Shown here: piece by piece, positions 1-7,861 of the stretch
Numbering within the stretch: position 1 is the first letter of the stretch
Layout of the letters: the number at the start of each line of letters is the position of its first letter
NCBI GenBank assembly: GCA_024742475.1
Contig: JANSYI010000022.1
Location: 62,001-126,000 of the forward strand
Source of the DNA: a bacterium
GTDB lineage: Bacteria; Myxococcota_A; Polyangia; Nannocystales; Nannocystaceae
Direction of reading: 5' to 3'
Length of the DNA stretch: 64,000 nucleotides
Translations under genes and position numbers: made by a program
Notes under the pieces: generated by a model
Seen by the model: only the letters and a program-made list of their open reading frames with translations
What the model was told of the DNA's origin: nothing
Databases searched by the model: none

Positions 1-618
1 GGTGGGCTCACGGTGTGGCCAGCTCGGCTGGCACATCCCGGCGACGCACGTCTCGAACGCCTGGCAGGCGCCGTCGTCTTCGCATGCGATCTCGCCCCGC
101 TGGCCCCACGAGAACGACGGGCGGGGTTCGAACTGAGCCGGAGGCGGCACGTACTCGCAGCTGGGGTCCGCGAATGACGGCATGCAGCGGCCCATGCTCG
201 CGTCGCAAACGAAGCCGTCTTCGCAGGGGTTCTCGGGCCGAGTCGCGCACGCGATGGCCTCGCACGCTTCGCCCGGGGTCACGCACTGGCCGAGGTAACA
301 CGCCTCCTGCGCGCCGCAGCACGCCCGGTCGGGTCCGCACGGCTCGGTGCCGCCCTCGCAGGTGTTCGTGCATGCGCCCGCTTCACAGACGTCGGTCCCG
401 GCGCAGCAGATGCCGTCGCACTCGATCTCGTCGGCCCCACACAGCGACGCTTCGCCGGTCGTGCCGTCCAGCTCGGTGTCGCCCTCGTCGCCCGTGCCTT
501 GCCCGGTGGATGCGCCCACCGTATCGATGCTCGCGCCGCCCCCAGAGCCCGGCGCGGCCGCTCCACACCCCAACGAAAGCACCGCCAGCCCCGTGATCGT
601 TCCCCGCCATCCGTCCAC
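1..618 (-). CDS. Cys-rich lipoprotein, 3' end outside window
   Basis: A GTG start at 618 follows an in-frame TGA nine bases upstream, and the frame stays open to the window edge, so 206 codons are visible and the C-terminus is missing. The N-terminus is a lipoprotein signal peptide ending in SLGC (lipidated Cys about residue 18). A short Ser/Gly/Asp linker (TGQGTGDEGDTELDGTTGE) follows, then closely spaced cysteine clusters such as ECDGICCAG and CGPDRACCGA that resemble the disulfide-rich repeats of myxobacterial surface proteins. Function unknown; probably anchored in the outer or inner membrane. The palindrome just upstream suggests dedicated control. Confidence 0.8.
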   Translation of the reverse strand, partial: MDGWRGTITGLAVLSLGCGAAAPGSGGGASIDTVGASTGQGTGDEGDTELDGTTGEASLCGADEIECDGICCAGTDVCEAGACTNTCEGGTEPCGPDRACCGAQEACYLGQCVTPGEACEAIACATRPENPCEDGFVCDASMGRCMPSFADPSCEYVPPPAQFEPRPSFSWGQRGEIACEDDGACQAFETCVAGMCQPSWPHREPT

Positions 619-649
619 GTATCAAGGGTGGGCAGATGTCTTACTGCGG

Positions 650-669
650 ACAATACTGCGTTCGCAGTA
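650..669 (-). promoter_or_regulatory. Palindromic operator overlapping a -10
   Basis: TACTGCG and CGCAGTA form perfect 7-bp arms around a TT centre (654-669), and another TACTGCG half-site lies 12 bp away at 642. A TATTGT hexamer on the minus strand (650-655) could be the -10 of the Cys-rich lipoprotein starting at 618. The regulator is not identified. Confidence 0.4.
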
Positions 670-686
670 GTTTGCTGCGCAGGTAT

Positions 687-2180
687 CTACTTCGCCATCG
701 CGTATTCGTCGGCGATGTCGAGGAACGGCGGGGCGCCGTTGCCGAGGAACGTGATGCTCGAGGGGTGCATGCCGGGCTGCGCGAGCCCATCGAGCGGGAG
801 CAGCGAGCCGTTGTCGATCACGAAGGGGTCGGCATCGACCATCAGCGTCCACACGCGCCCCATCGGGTCGATCGAAAGCGAGAGCACGCGTCCGTCGAGC
901 TCGCCCTCGGCGGGGAAGCGCGTGACGGCACCGTTGGTCTGTCGGACGAGGACGGTCGAGGGGTCCTTCGTCGCGACCGCGATCACACCCTGCGCGTTGG
1001 TGGACAGGTCGGGCGCCACGTTCTCGCCGGGGAGGTTCGTGGGCGTCACCGTGTCGGCGTCGATGAGCACGACCTCCTTGCTCGTCCGCGCCACGGTGCC
1101 CAGCGGTCCCGCCGCGTAGAGCTCCGCGTAGAAGTCGAGCTCGGCCGCGGGGGCGGAGGTGAACTTGCCCTCCTCGAGCCCGACGCGAAGCACAGCCTGC
1201 TCAGTGGAGATGAGCACGCCGTCGGCTTCGGCGATCATGGGACGCAAGGCGCCCGTCGGCGCGCGCAGCTTCGTCGCGTGCCAACCGTCGGTGTCCTTTG
1301 CGTACAGGACGCCGCCACTCAACACCCAGACCGTGCCGTCGGGGGTGTGTGCAGCATCGACGGTGCCCGGCGGCAGCGGAGGTTCGAGGTCCGCGACCCG
1401 TTCGAGCTCCCATGCCTCGCCGCTGAGCTCGCCGAGCAGCAGGGGTCCGTTGTCCGTGGGGTTGTGGCTCATCCACGGGAACCCGCGCGGACCTGCACCG
1501 TGGGCATTGAGGAAGCCCGTATGGTGCCCCACGGGGAACGGAGCGAGGTCCATGACCGTGCCGTCGGATTGATAGCGGCTGTACTGGTCGGAGGCGGTGC
1601 GAAACAAGAACCCCCCAGGGCTCGGTGTCGCCACACCGGCCGAGACTCCCGGCAAGAGCGCGACCCTCCCGTCGAACAGCGCAAAGGTGGCTTTTCGATA
1701 CCCGAAGACCGTCACGTCACCCCGCAGCGACGGCGGCGGCGGGACTCCATCGACCTGGATCTCGACTCGGGACCCCTTGCCCTCCGCCTTGATGTCGATG
1801 CGCATCCTGTCCCCGCGAGGCAGGCCGAGCTTGCTCCACTTGGCCATCTGCGAGGTGTCGTTCTCCTCGTACCAGTTGTCTTCGGCGCGAATCCAGCCCG
1901 CGTCCTGGGCCGCGCCCACGGTCGCGATGTTCGTGTCGTGGACGCGGGTCGGCACCCAGTAGGAGATCGTCGCGCCGCCGATCTCGTCGCCCCCGGACTT
2001 GCAGACGATGGCGCCCTCGCCCGGGGTGAGCGGCTCCAGCTTGGGGGCGTTCCACGCCTCGTGCACACCCACGGGGTCGCACGGAGCACAAGAGTCCCCG
2101 AATCCGTACTCGCACAGCGCGTCACACCCGGGCAGCGCAAGGGATGTCACGACGAACGCAATGTATGCACGGAGGGCCAT
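687..2180 (-). CDS. Lipoprotein, probable beta-propeller
   Basis: The ATG at 2180 is preferred over an upstream TTG at 2225 because it places a clean signal peptide at the N-terminus, with lipobox LPGC at about residue 19. The 497-aa product has Cys residues near the start (CDALCEYGFGDSC) and then repeated short beta units with DG, DPMGRVW and HTPDGTVWVL turns, typical of a propeller that reads out as 'value at position' repeats. No catalytic motif was recognised. Its stop lies 68 bp before the start of the next lipoprotein on the same strand, so the two may share a transcript. Confidence 0.85.
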   Translation of the reverse strand: MALRAYIAFVVTSLALPGCDALCEYGFGDSCAPCDPVGVHEAWNAPKLEPLTPGEGAIVCKSGGDEIGGATISYWVPTRVHDTNIATVGAAQDAGWIRAEDNWYEENDTSQMAKWSKLGLPRGDRMRIDIKAEGKGSRVEIQVDGVPPPPSLRGDVTVFGYRKATFALFDGRVALLPGVSAGVATPSPGGFLFRTASDQYSRYQSDGTVMDLAPFPVGHHTGFLNAHGAGPRGFPWMSHNPTDNGPLLLGELSGEAWELERVADLEPPLPPGTVDAAHTPDGTVWVLSGGVLYAKDTDGWHATKLRAPTGALRPMIAEADGVLISTEQAVLRVGLEEGKFTSAPAAELDFYAELYAAGPLGTVARTSKEVVLIDADTVTPTNLPGENVAPDLSTNAQGVIAVATKDPSTVLVRQTNGAVTRFPAEGELDGRVLSLSIDPMGRVWTLMVDADPFVIDNGSLLPLDGLAQPGMHPSSITFLGNGAPPFLDIADEYAMAK

Positions 2181-2256
2181 GGGCGGTCTCGTGGCCTCTG
2201 TGCGGTCGATCGGCCCGCGCGTCAACGGAGGTGTCCTGATCTGAACGCACCTGCGC

Positions 2257-2262
2257 TACGCT
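2257..2262 (+). promoter_or_regulatory. -10 hexamer TACGCT, leaderless
   Basis: TACGCT ends 6 nt before the GTG of the rhomboid-like gene, so transcription is expected to start at the start codon itself. No Shine-Dalgarno sequence is present. Confidence 0.5.
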
Positions 2263-2268
2263 GCTGCG

Positions 2269-2928
2269 GTGGTGTTCCGGCGCAACCCCTGGGAAGAGGT
2301 CATCGCCGGGCTCGGCACCGCTCCCGTGGCCGTGAAGGTGCTGGTGGGTGGGTTGGCGTTCGGCTGCGTGGCGGACACTCTCGAGCCCTTGCGGCCCATC
2401 GCCGAACTCCTTCGGCTCAGCCCCGCGGTCTGGGAGGCGGGGCAGGTCTGGAGGTTGGTGACCTACGGCTTGGTCGGGCGCGGCGGCATCTCGCCGTGGT
2501 CGATCGTACAGCTCGTGTTCGTCTACTGGCTGCTCATGCAGCTGGTCACCTGGGTCGGTGAAAAGCGGGCGCGGACGATCATCCTCGGGGGCATCGTCGT
2601 CTCGGGGATCGCGGCAGCCTTTGCCCAGGCGATGTCCGACCAGTTCGGGGGCCCGTCCTGTCCCGCGGCGCCGTTCTGGCTCATGCAGGGGCAGAACGTG
2701 ATCGCCTCGGTCGGTATCGCCGCCTTCGCGGCCACCAACCGCTACTCCACCGTCACACACACGCCCTACGTGTTCGGCATGGCTCTGCCGACGCGTTGGC
2801 TCGTTCCGTTGCAGCTCCTCATGGCGTTCGGGGGGGTGTTCAGCACGGGCGACGTCGGCGGGTTCGTGGGGGTGCTCGTCGCGACCGCGTGGGGCTGGAC
2901 CGCGATGATACCCAAGCGACGCGGCTGA
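2269..2928 (+). CDS. Rhomboid-like membrane protein, catalytic residues absent
   Basis: The 219-aa protein has about six hydrophobic segments and the family signature VWRLVTYGLVG near residue 60, followed by the Glu-Lys pair in WVGEKRAR, as in rhomboid/derlin folds. Where active rhomboids carry GxSG it has MQGQNVIASVG, and no paired catalytic His is evident, so it is probably a pseudoprotease or membrane scaffold. Two GTG codons in tandem (2269, 2272) can start translation; the first fits the leaderless -10. It is convergent with the sigma gene, 5 bp apart. Fold assignment is from pattern only. Confidence 0.75.
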   Translation: MVFRRNPWEEVIAGLGTAPVAVKVLVGGLAFGCVADTLEPLRPIAELLRLSPAVWEAGQVWRLVTYGLVGRGGISPWSIVQLVFVYWLLMQLVTWVGEKRARTIILGGIVVSGIAAAFAQAMSDQFGGPSCPAAPFWLMQGQNVIASVGIAAFAATNRYSTVTHTPYVFGMALPTRWLVPLQLLMAFGGVFSTGDVGGFVGVLVATAWGWTAMIPKRRG

Positions 2929-2933
2929 CTCGC

Positions 2934-3557
2934 CTACCGCCCGACGCCCAGTCGAGCGCGAAGGTCGTCCAGCCAGTCGTCGAGCTTCGTGACGGTCGAC
3001 GCGCGCAGCGAGGGGTCGGCCGCGATGGCGTCGAGCGCCGCGCGAAGCTCCTGCTTGGCTTTGCGGAGTCGGCTGGCGACGGTTCCAGCCGGAATCTCGA
3101 GCAGCGTCGCCATCTCGGACCGCGACAGGTCCTCGAAGAAGTGAAGCTCGAGCACGGCCTGCAGCGCGAAAGGAAGCTCGCGCAGCGCCGCGAGCAGCAG
3201 CGCCTGCTCCTGCCGCACCGCAACGATGGCGCTCGGCGAGCGGGAGACACTCGCGAGGCTGGTGATCGACTCGTCGAAGGACGGCGCTCGCACGTGCCGC
3301 TTGAGCTCGTCCCGTGAGACGTTGTAGGCGATGCCGAGCAGGTAGGTGCGGAATGAAGAGCGCCCGTCGAAGCGCCCCAGGCTCTTGGCGCAGCGTTCGA
3401 ACACCGTCGCCACCAGATCTTCGAGTCGGGCGGGGTCGGGGCACTTGTTCGCGAGGAAGCGGCCGACGGCATCGAGGTGTCGCTCGATGAGGTCTTCCCC
3501 GGCCGTGCGCTCGCCTTCGGTCCAGCGCACGTAGAGCGCAGCGTCATCGTCCACCAT
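2934..3557 (-). CDS. ECF RNA polymerase sigma factor
   Basis: The 207-aa product has region 2 (LEDLVATVFERCAKSL, then FRTYLLGIAYNVSRDEL) and region 4 with the helix-turn-helix SRSEMATLLEIPAGTVASRL. The ATG at 3557 fits family length; the open frame continues upstream but into the kinase gene. It sits 29 bp downstream of the kinase stop on the same strand, so both are probably co-transcribed. No anti-sigma gene is adjacent, and the pairing with a Ser/Thr kinase resembles ECF groups activated by phosphorylation rather than by anti-sigma release. Phosphorylation control is inferred. Confidence 0.93.
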   Translation of the reverse strand: MVDDDAALYVRWTEGERTAGEDLIERHLDAVGRFLANKCPDPARLEDLVATVFERCAKSLGRFDGRSSFRTYLLGIAYNVSRDELKRHVRAPSFDESITSLASVSRSPSAIVAVRQEQALLLAALRELPFALQAVLELHFFEDLSRSEMATLLEIPAGTVASRLRKAKQELRAALDAIAADPSLRASTVTKLDDWLDDLRARLGVGR

Positions 3558-3586
3558 GCTGAGGGTGACGCGATGGGCCGTGGCGG

Positions 3587-6544
3587 TCAAAGCTCGCCCT
3601 CCACCAGCTCGTGGGCTGCGAGGACCTCGGACAGGTCGGGCCGGGCCGCGGACAGCTGCCGGCGCCGCACGACGATCTTCGTGTCGTTTGCGTAGCCGAA
3701 CGTCCTGCCATCGGAGGAGATCGATGGCAGGCCAAACGGCGCCGACGCGAGCGCGATGGGCTCCTCCTGGCGGCCCCACACGCTGTAGATCGTCGTCCGA
3801 TCTCCGAAGAGCAGGTCACCGTATGGGGCGGAGGTGCTCGGCGTCGTATAGGGCTGGCCCTTGGGCAGCGAGTCCGCGCGGCCGTCTGGGACGAGGCGCG
3901 CGTCTTCGGAGAACGCGAAGAGCGTCTTGTGGCGGCCAAATCGGAGAAGGTGCCGAGAGTCTGGCCAGACGTGGAGTGCGTCGCCCATCTCGGGCGTGTC
4001 GACGGGGATCTGGCCGTGTTCCCCGTTCGTCCACAGGTGCAGCGCGAAGGCGTCATCATTGCCGCAGATTGCAGCCACGAGCGCCTCGGTGGCGGTCGAG
4101 GCGACGCAGCGCCCCACGTCGTCCGCGATCATCGTCGTGGCGCCGTCGAGGTTGCTCCACACGCCGACCGAAGACGCTCCGATGAGCGCTCCGCCGGGTC
4201 CGAGGCTGGGGGCGCTGGAACTGGGCGGCGCGGTCCCGATCTCTTGCCCGGTACGTAGGTCGAAGATGTGCGTGTCGCCGCGCAGCTGCACCACGGCGAC
4301 GCGGGAGGCAGCCTCGTCGAGGGTGAGCCCATGCCCGCTCCAGTCGAGCTCGGCGAGCACCCGACCCGTCTCCTTCTCGACGTCCCACGCTCGCAGAGTG
4401 AAGTCCCGACCGAGCGACACCGCTTCGCGCCCGTCATGGGACAGCGCGATGTGCGTGACGGACTCGGTATGCCCCGCGAGGACATGGGGAGCCTCCGGCT
4501 CGTGGCGGCGGACGTAGCCGTCGTTTCCGAGCGCCCACAGGGCGCCGTCGGAGCCAAACTGAACAAAGTCGACCGCGCCGCCGCTCGGGATCTCGGCAAC
4601 GTCTCCGGACTGTAGGTGGAGTAGACGGACACGACCGTCGCCGACCGCGGCGAGGAAGCGGCTGTCGGGTGAGAAGGCAAACGTGCCGCCGCCGAGTTCG
4701 ATGGGCGGCGTGCCCTCCGATTGTGTGGCGAGAACCGTGCTGCGGCTGGAGTCGACCGCAGCCACCCATGCGCGGTCGGGCGAGACGAGTACGTCGCCGT
4801 ACGCAGTACCGGCGGGGAGCAGATGCGTCCTTTGCCCATCGGAGAGGCGGAGCCGATAGACGCCGGCGTCCCGGCCTCGCACGAGCACGGTGTCTTCGGA
4901 GGCTTCGAAGAGGACGTGTGAGGCGGAGGCCTCGAGCTCGGAAGTGACGTCGGTACGGAGGTCGTGCAAGTAGACGTGGCCGCCGGCGAGACCCCACGCG
5001 ACGCGGTCTCCGTCGACGTCGAGCTCGACGAAGCGGACCGTGGTGCTGGGTTCGGGGCTGGTACTCCAAGTCTCGACGCCGTCGTCGAGGCGCGTGACGA
5101 CGAGGCGGTGCTCGCTGGGGTCGAACCGGGCGAGGTGCGAGCCGTCGCGGGAGGCGGCCACCAAATCCTCCTGGTGGTCGTAGTTTTCGAACGCCCAGGG
5201 GTGGTGGTGGCGCAGCGAAGCGTCTGCGTCCAAATGCACACGCGTTGGAGAGACCACCAGGTTCGAGGGGGCGCCCGAGAGGCCAAGCTGCCCGGGATCG
5301 ACGGGACTCGCGTCGAACTGGCTCAGCCTATGTCCCAAGAGGGCATCTCCGGACCGATGGAAGACCAACTCTCCGAACAGTCGCGGGTGTTCGGCCTCCT
5401 TGGGGAGAGCAAATCTCGTGGTGGCCGGGCTGAGGCTCAGTGCGTGCTCGGCCACGGGCAGCAGGGAAGGGTGGTCGATGTCGTGTGCGGACCGGAGCGC
5501 CTGCAGAGCGGCCGCAGGCCGGTCGGGGAGCTCCGCCTTTGCCTTGAGTCGAGCGAACTCCGAGCTCGTCTGGTCGACAGGCGCCGCCGACAAGGCGACT
5601 GCGCCCGCTGCGACACCACCGAGTGCCAGCAACCCCGCCGCGACCACCATGACGCCTCGGCGAGTCCCTCGTGCGATTCGGCGGTCGATCGCGTCGGCAA
5701 AATCTGCGACGGAAGGGAAGCGGTCCTCGGGCGCAACGCAGAGCCCTCGGCGAAGCGCGGATGAGATTCGGCTCTGACGCCGCGCCCCCTTCTCGGCTCG
5801 ACCCGGCAGATGGCCGAAGAGCAACTCGTGCAGCGTCACGGCCAGTGCGTACTGGTCCGACGCTACCGAGGCGGGCTTTCCCTCGAACAGCTCGGGGGCC
5901 ATGTATCCGGGCGTGCCCGCGGTCGTGGTGGTGGCCCCGTCCCCGACCGGCACACCCGAGGGGTCGACGGCACTGGGGTCGAATCGCGCGAGCCCGAAGT
6001 CGGCCACGCGGACGCGGCCGTCCGCGCCGAGCAGGATGTTGGCGGGTTTGAGGTCGCGGTGAACGAGCCCCTCGTCGTGGGCGGCCTGCACCCCGTCGGC
6101 GACCTGTCGCATGACATCGAGGATCGACGCTTCGCTGCGGTGCTCCTCGTCGTACCACCCACGCAGGGTCCAGCCCTTGACGTACTCGGTGGCGAGAAAA
6201 ACCTGGCCGTCCTCGGTCCTGCCGACTTCGTAGACAGGCAGAACATTCGGATGAGACAGCCGTGCGAGCGCCTTGGCCTCGCGAAGCAGCTCGGCTTGGT
6301 GATCTGCGCGCGTCGAGAGCACCTTCAGCGCAACCAGCCGATCGAGCTGATTGTCGAACGCCTTGAACACGACGCCTCGGGCCCCCGAGCCGATGCGCTC
6401 GAGGATGGAGTAGCGCCCGATGAGGACCGGTCCGGTGTCGTCGCCGAACACTCGTCGGTACACCGCGCTGCGCAGGTGGGATCGTTCGAGCCCGACGAAG
6501 CCGAGCGTGTCGAGTGTAGCCACGGGAGAAGAGCTGTGCGCCAT
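3587..6544 (-). CDS. Membrane Ser/Thr protein kinase with WD40-like tail
   Basis: The 985-aa protein starts at ATG 6544. The kinase domain spans roughly residues 44-290: glycine loop IGSGARGVVF (51-60), Lys74 in VALKVL, catalytic HRDLKPAN (162-169), DFG (182-184) and GTPGYMAPE (210-218), all intact. One transmembrane helix follows at about 297-318. The remaining 660 residues are beta-propeller-like, with WD-type repeats such as HVLAGHTESVTHIALSHDG and LRAWDVEKETG, presumably outside the cytoplasm. It lies between two DUF2378-type genes and an ECF sigma gene, suggesting it relays an envelope signal to the sigma factor. Confidence 0.95.
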   Translation of the reverse strand: MAHSSSPVATLDTLGFVGLERSHLRSAVYRRVFGDDTGPVLIGRYSILERIGSGARGVVFKAFDNQLDRLVALKVLSTRADHQAELLREAKALARLSHPNVLPVYEVGRTEDGQVFLATEYVKGWTLRGWYDEEHRSEASILDVMRQVADGVQAAHDEGLVHRDLKPANILLGADGRVRVADFGLARFDPSAVDPSGVPVGDGATTTTAGTPGYMAPELFEGKPASVASDQYALAVTLHELLFGHLPGRAEKGARRQSRISSALRRGLCVAPEDRFPSVADFADAIDRRIARGTRRGVMVVAAGLLALGGVAAGAVALSAAPVDQTSSEFARLKAKAELPDRPAAALQALRSAHDIDHPSLLPVAEHALSLSPATTRFALPKEAEHPRLFGELVFHRSGDALLGHRLSQFDASPVDPGQLGLSGAPSNLVVSPTRVHLDADASLRHHHPWAFENYDHQEDLVAASRDGSHLARFDPSEHRLVVTRLDDGVETWSTSPEPSTTVRFVELDVDGDRVAWGLAGGHVYLHDLRTDVTSELEASASHVLFEASEDTVLVRGRDAGVYRLRLSDGQRTHLLPAGTAYGDVLVSPDRAWVAAVDSSRSTVLATQSEGTPPIELGGGTFAFSPDSRFLAAVGDGRVRLLHLQSGDVAEIPSGGAVDFVQFGSDGALWALGNDGYVRRHEPEAPHVLAGHTESVTHIALSHDGREAVSLGRDFTLRAWDVEKETGRVLAELDWSGHGLTLDEAASRVAVVQLRGDTHIFDLRTGQEIGTAPPSSSAPSLGPGGALIGASSVGVWSNLDGATTMIADDVGRCVASTATEALVAAICGNDDAFALHLWTNGEHGQIPVDTPEMGDALHVWPDSRHLLRFGRHKTLFAFSEDARLVPDGRADSLPKGQPYTTPSTSAPYGDLLFGDRTTIYSVWGRQEEPIALASAPFGLPSISSDGRTFGYANDTKIVVRRRQLSAARPDLSEVLAAHELVEGEL

Positions 6545-6624
6545 CGTATCCGGTGAGTGGACAGCGGTGGCCGAGCTGATCACGAAACGCTGAGATCGGT
6601 CCCGAGACGCCGACGAGGGAGGCG

Positions 6625-7191
6625 TTACTCCGCGTGGGGAAGCAGGTACGTCGCGGTTCCGGCGTTCGCGTCGAGCGACTCCACGACGCAGCGGCCCTCC
6701 ACTCCGCACCGGTCGTAGAAGCCGTCGAACGTCCCGGCGAAGCTGTTCACGAAGACGCCGCTGCGGCTGTCGAGCGCGGGGTCGTATGCGAACAGGACTC
6801 GGGTGCCGACTCGAGGCACGACCTCGGCGGTGATCGTCCCCATGCCCTGGGCGACCATGTCCCACGCTCTGGGCGCCCCGCGAGCAACTCCCGGCGGTGT
6901 ACCGCGATAGACACGGATGAGGCCTTCGGTGATCGGACCCAGCAGCGTTCCCCGACTGACCTGCAGGTACGTCTTTCGGAAGTGGTCGCGAACACGATCT
7001 TCGCCGATGACGTCGACGACCGCACCGAGGAGCGCCATGTACTCGTCGCGGGGCGCCCACGAGATCGGCAGCGCGCGATGGAGCCGCCGCAGGACGTCGG
7101 GTGGCGTCCGCTCTTCGACCGCTACGCGCTCTGCGGACGGGCTGAGCGTCGCGAGCACGGCCTTGGGGATGATGTATCGGATCCGTGCCAT
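6625..7191 (-). CDS. DUF2378-like protein, first of a tandem pair
   Basis: ATG 7191 gives 188 aa beginning MARIRYIIPKAVL. The order of motifs (a basic helix about residues 28-50, then EDRVRDHFRK, then a beta-rich half ending GTATYLLP) resembles the TIGR02265/DUF2378 family that is amplified in myxobacteria, though more distantly than its neighbour. It starts 7 bp after the upstream DUF2378 stop and ends 80 bp before the kinase, so the four genes can be one operon. No catalytic residues are evident; a sensory or scaffolding role is inferred. Confidence 0.85.
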   Translation of the reverse strand: MARIRYIIPKAVLATLSPSAERVAVEERTPPDVLRRLHRALPISWAPRDEYMALLGAVVDVIGEDRVRDHFRKTYLQVSRGTLLGPITEGLIRVYRGTPPGVARGAPRAWDMVAQGMGTITAEVVPRVGTRVLFAYDPALDSRSGVFVNSFAGTFDGFYDRCGVEGRCVVESLDANAGTATYLLPHAE

Positions 7192-7198
7192 CGGGACC

Positions 7199-7768
7199 TC
7201 AGTAGACGACCCGGACGTCGTAGTCGACGGGGCCACGGACCTCGATTTCGAGGAGGTCGGTATCGATCGAGCACAGCTCGAGCCCCCCGAGCCAAACCCC
7301 ACAGGTGAATGGGATGGGATCCCACACGTCGGTGTACCGCAAGTGCACCAGCCCCTCGCGAGCGTGCAGGGCATCGACGCTTCCACGGCCGTTGCTCACC
7401 GCGTAGGCCCGCGGTGCCAGCCGACCGATCGCCGGAAGGTGATGCCCCGCGACCGAGAAGATCGCCTTGCCGATCATGCTTCCCGCGAAGTGGGGGTACA
7501 TCCCGCGGCCGAGCGCGGCCAAGGCTGCCGCCATCGTCGTGGTCGGGAAGAGCTCCTCCGCCGCGCGCAGCATCGCCTCGTTGTAGGTGCGCCGAGGGAC
7601 CTTCGCGAAGGGGAGCTTCGGGAAGTCGGGTGCCTCTCGGCCGGCCCGCTCGTAGGCGCGCCGAAGCAGGTCGAAGGACATCGCGCGCACGCTGTCCTCT
7701 TCCGAGCAGTGGTCGAGGTAGAAGCGCACCTTGTAGTCCGAATCTGGATCGAAGGCGCGGAATCCCAC
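7199..7768 (-). CDS. DUF2378 (TIGR02265) family protein
   Basis: This 189-aa protein carries the family pattern clearly: EEDSVRAMSFDLLRRAYE near the N-terminus, ALAALGRGMYPHFAGSMIGK in the middle, then LAPRAYAVSNG and a C-terminal beta strand pair ending DYDVRVVY. The frame is open far upstream but there overlaps the oppositely oriented gene at 7862, so the GTG at 7768 is chosen; it has a TAGAGT hexamer 8 nt upstream. The family is known mainly as a Myxococcus paralogous family of unknown function. It is the first gene of the run leading to the kinase and sigma factor. Confidence 0.88.
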   Translation of the reverse strand: MGFRAFDPDSDYKVRFYLDHCSEEDSVRAMSFDLLRRAYERAGREAPDFPKLPFAKVPRRTYNEAMLRAAEELFPTTTMAAALAALGRGMYPHFAGSMIGKAIFSVAGHHLPAIGRLAPRAYAVSNGRGSVDALHAREGLVHLRYTDVWDPIPFTCGVWLGGLELCSIDTDLLEIEVRGPVDYDVRVVY

Positions 7769-7776
7769 CGCCGGGA

Positions 7777-7782
7777 ACTCTA
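7777..7782 (-). promoter_or_regulatory. -10 hexamer TAGAGT, near-leaderless
   Basis: Minus-strand TAGAGT, preceded by an extended TGC, ends 8 nt before the GTG at 7768. It supports that start and would drive the DUF2378-kinase-sigma run. Confidence 0.45.
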
Positions 7783-7848
7783 GCAGCTCGAGGCGGGTCG
7801 CCCCTGCTCGGCGAGGCTGCCAATTTCCTGCAGGCGCGCGTTTCGGCG

Positions 7849-7854
7849 TAGGAT
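7849..7854 (+). promoter_or_regulatory. -10 hexamer TAGGAT, leaderless
   Basis: TAGGAT ends 7 nt before the ATG at 7862. With the opposing hexamer at 7777-7782 this makes a compact back-to-back promoter region of about 90 bp. Confidence 0.5.
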
Positions 7855-7861
7855 CGCGGCC

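Noticed and set aside
654..669. LexA-type SOS box
   Set aside because: The palindrome resembles neither the E. coli CTG-N10-CAG nor the GAAC-N4-GTTC type sites.
6545..7060. An N-terminal extension of the kinase frame
   Set aside because: It overlaps the DUF2378-like gene at 6625 in another frame and is Arg-rich without conserved features; ATG 6544 is sufficient.
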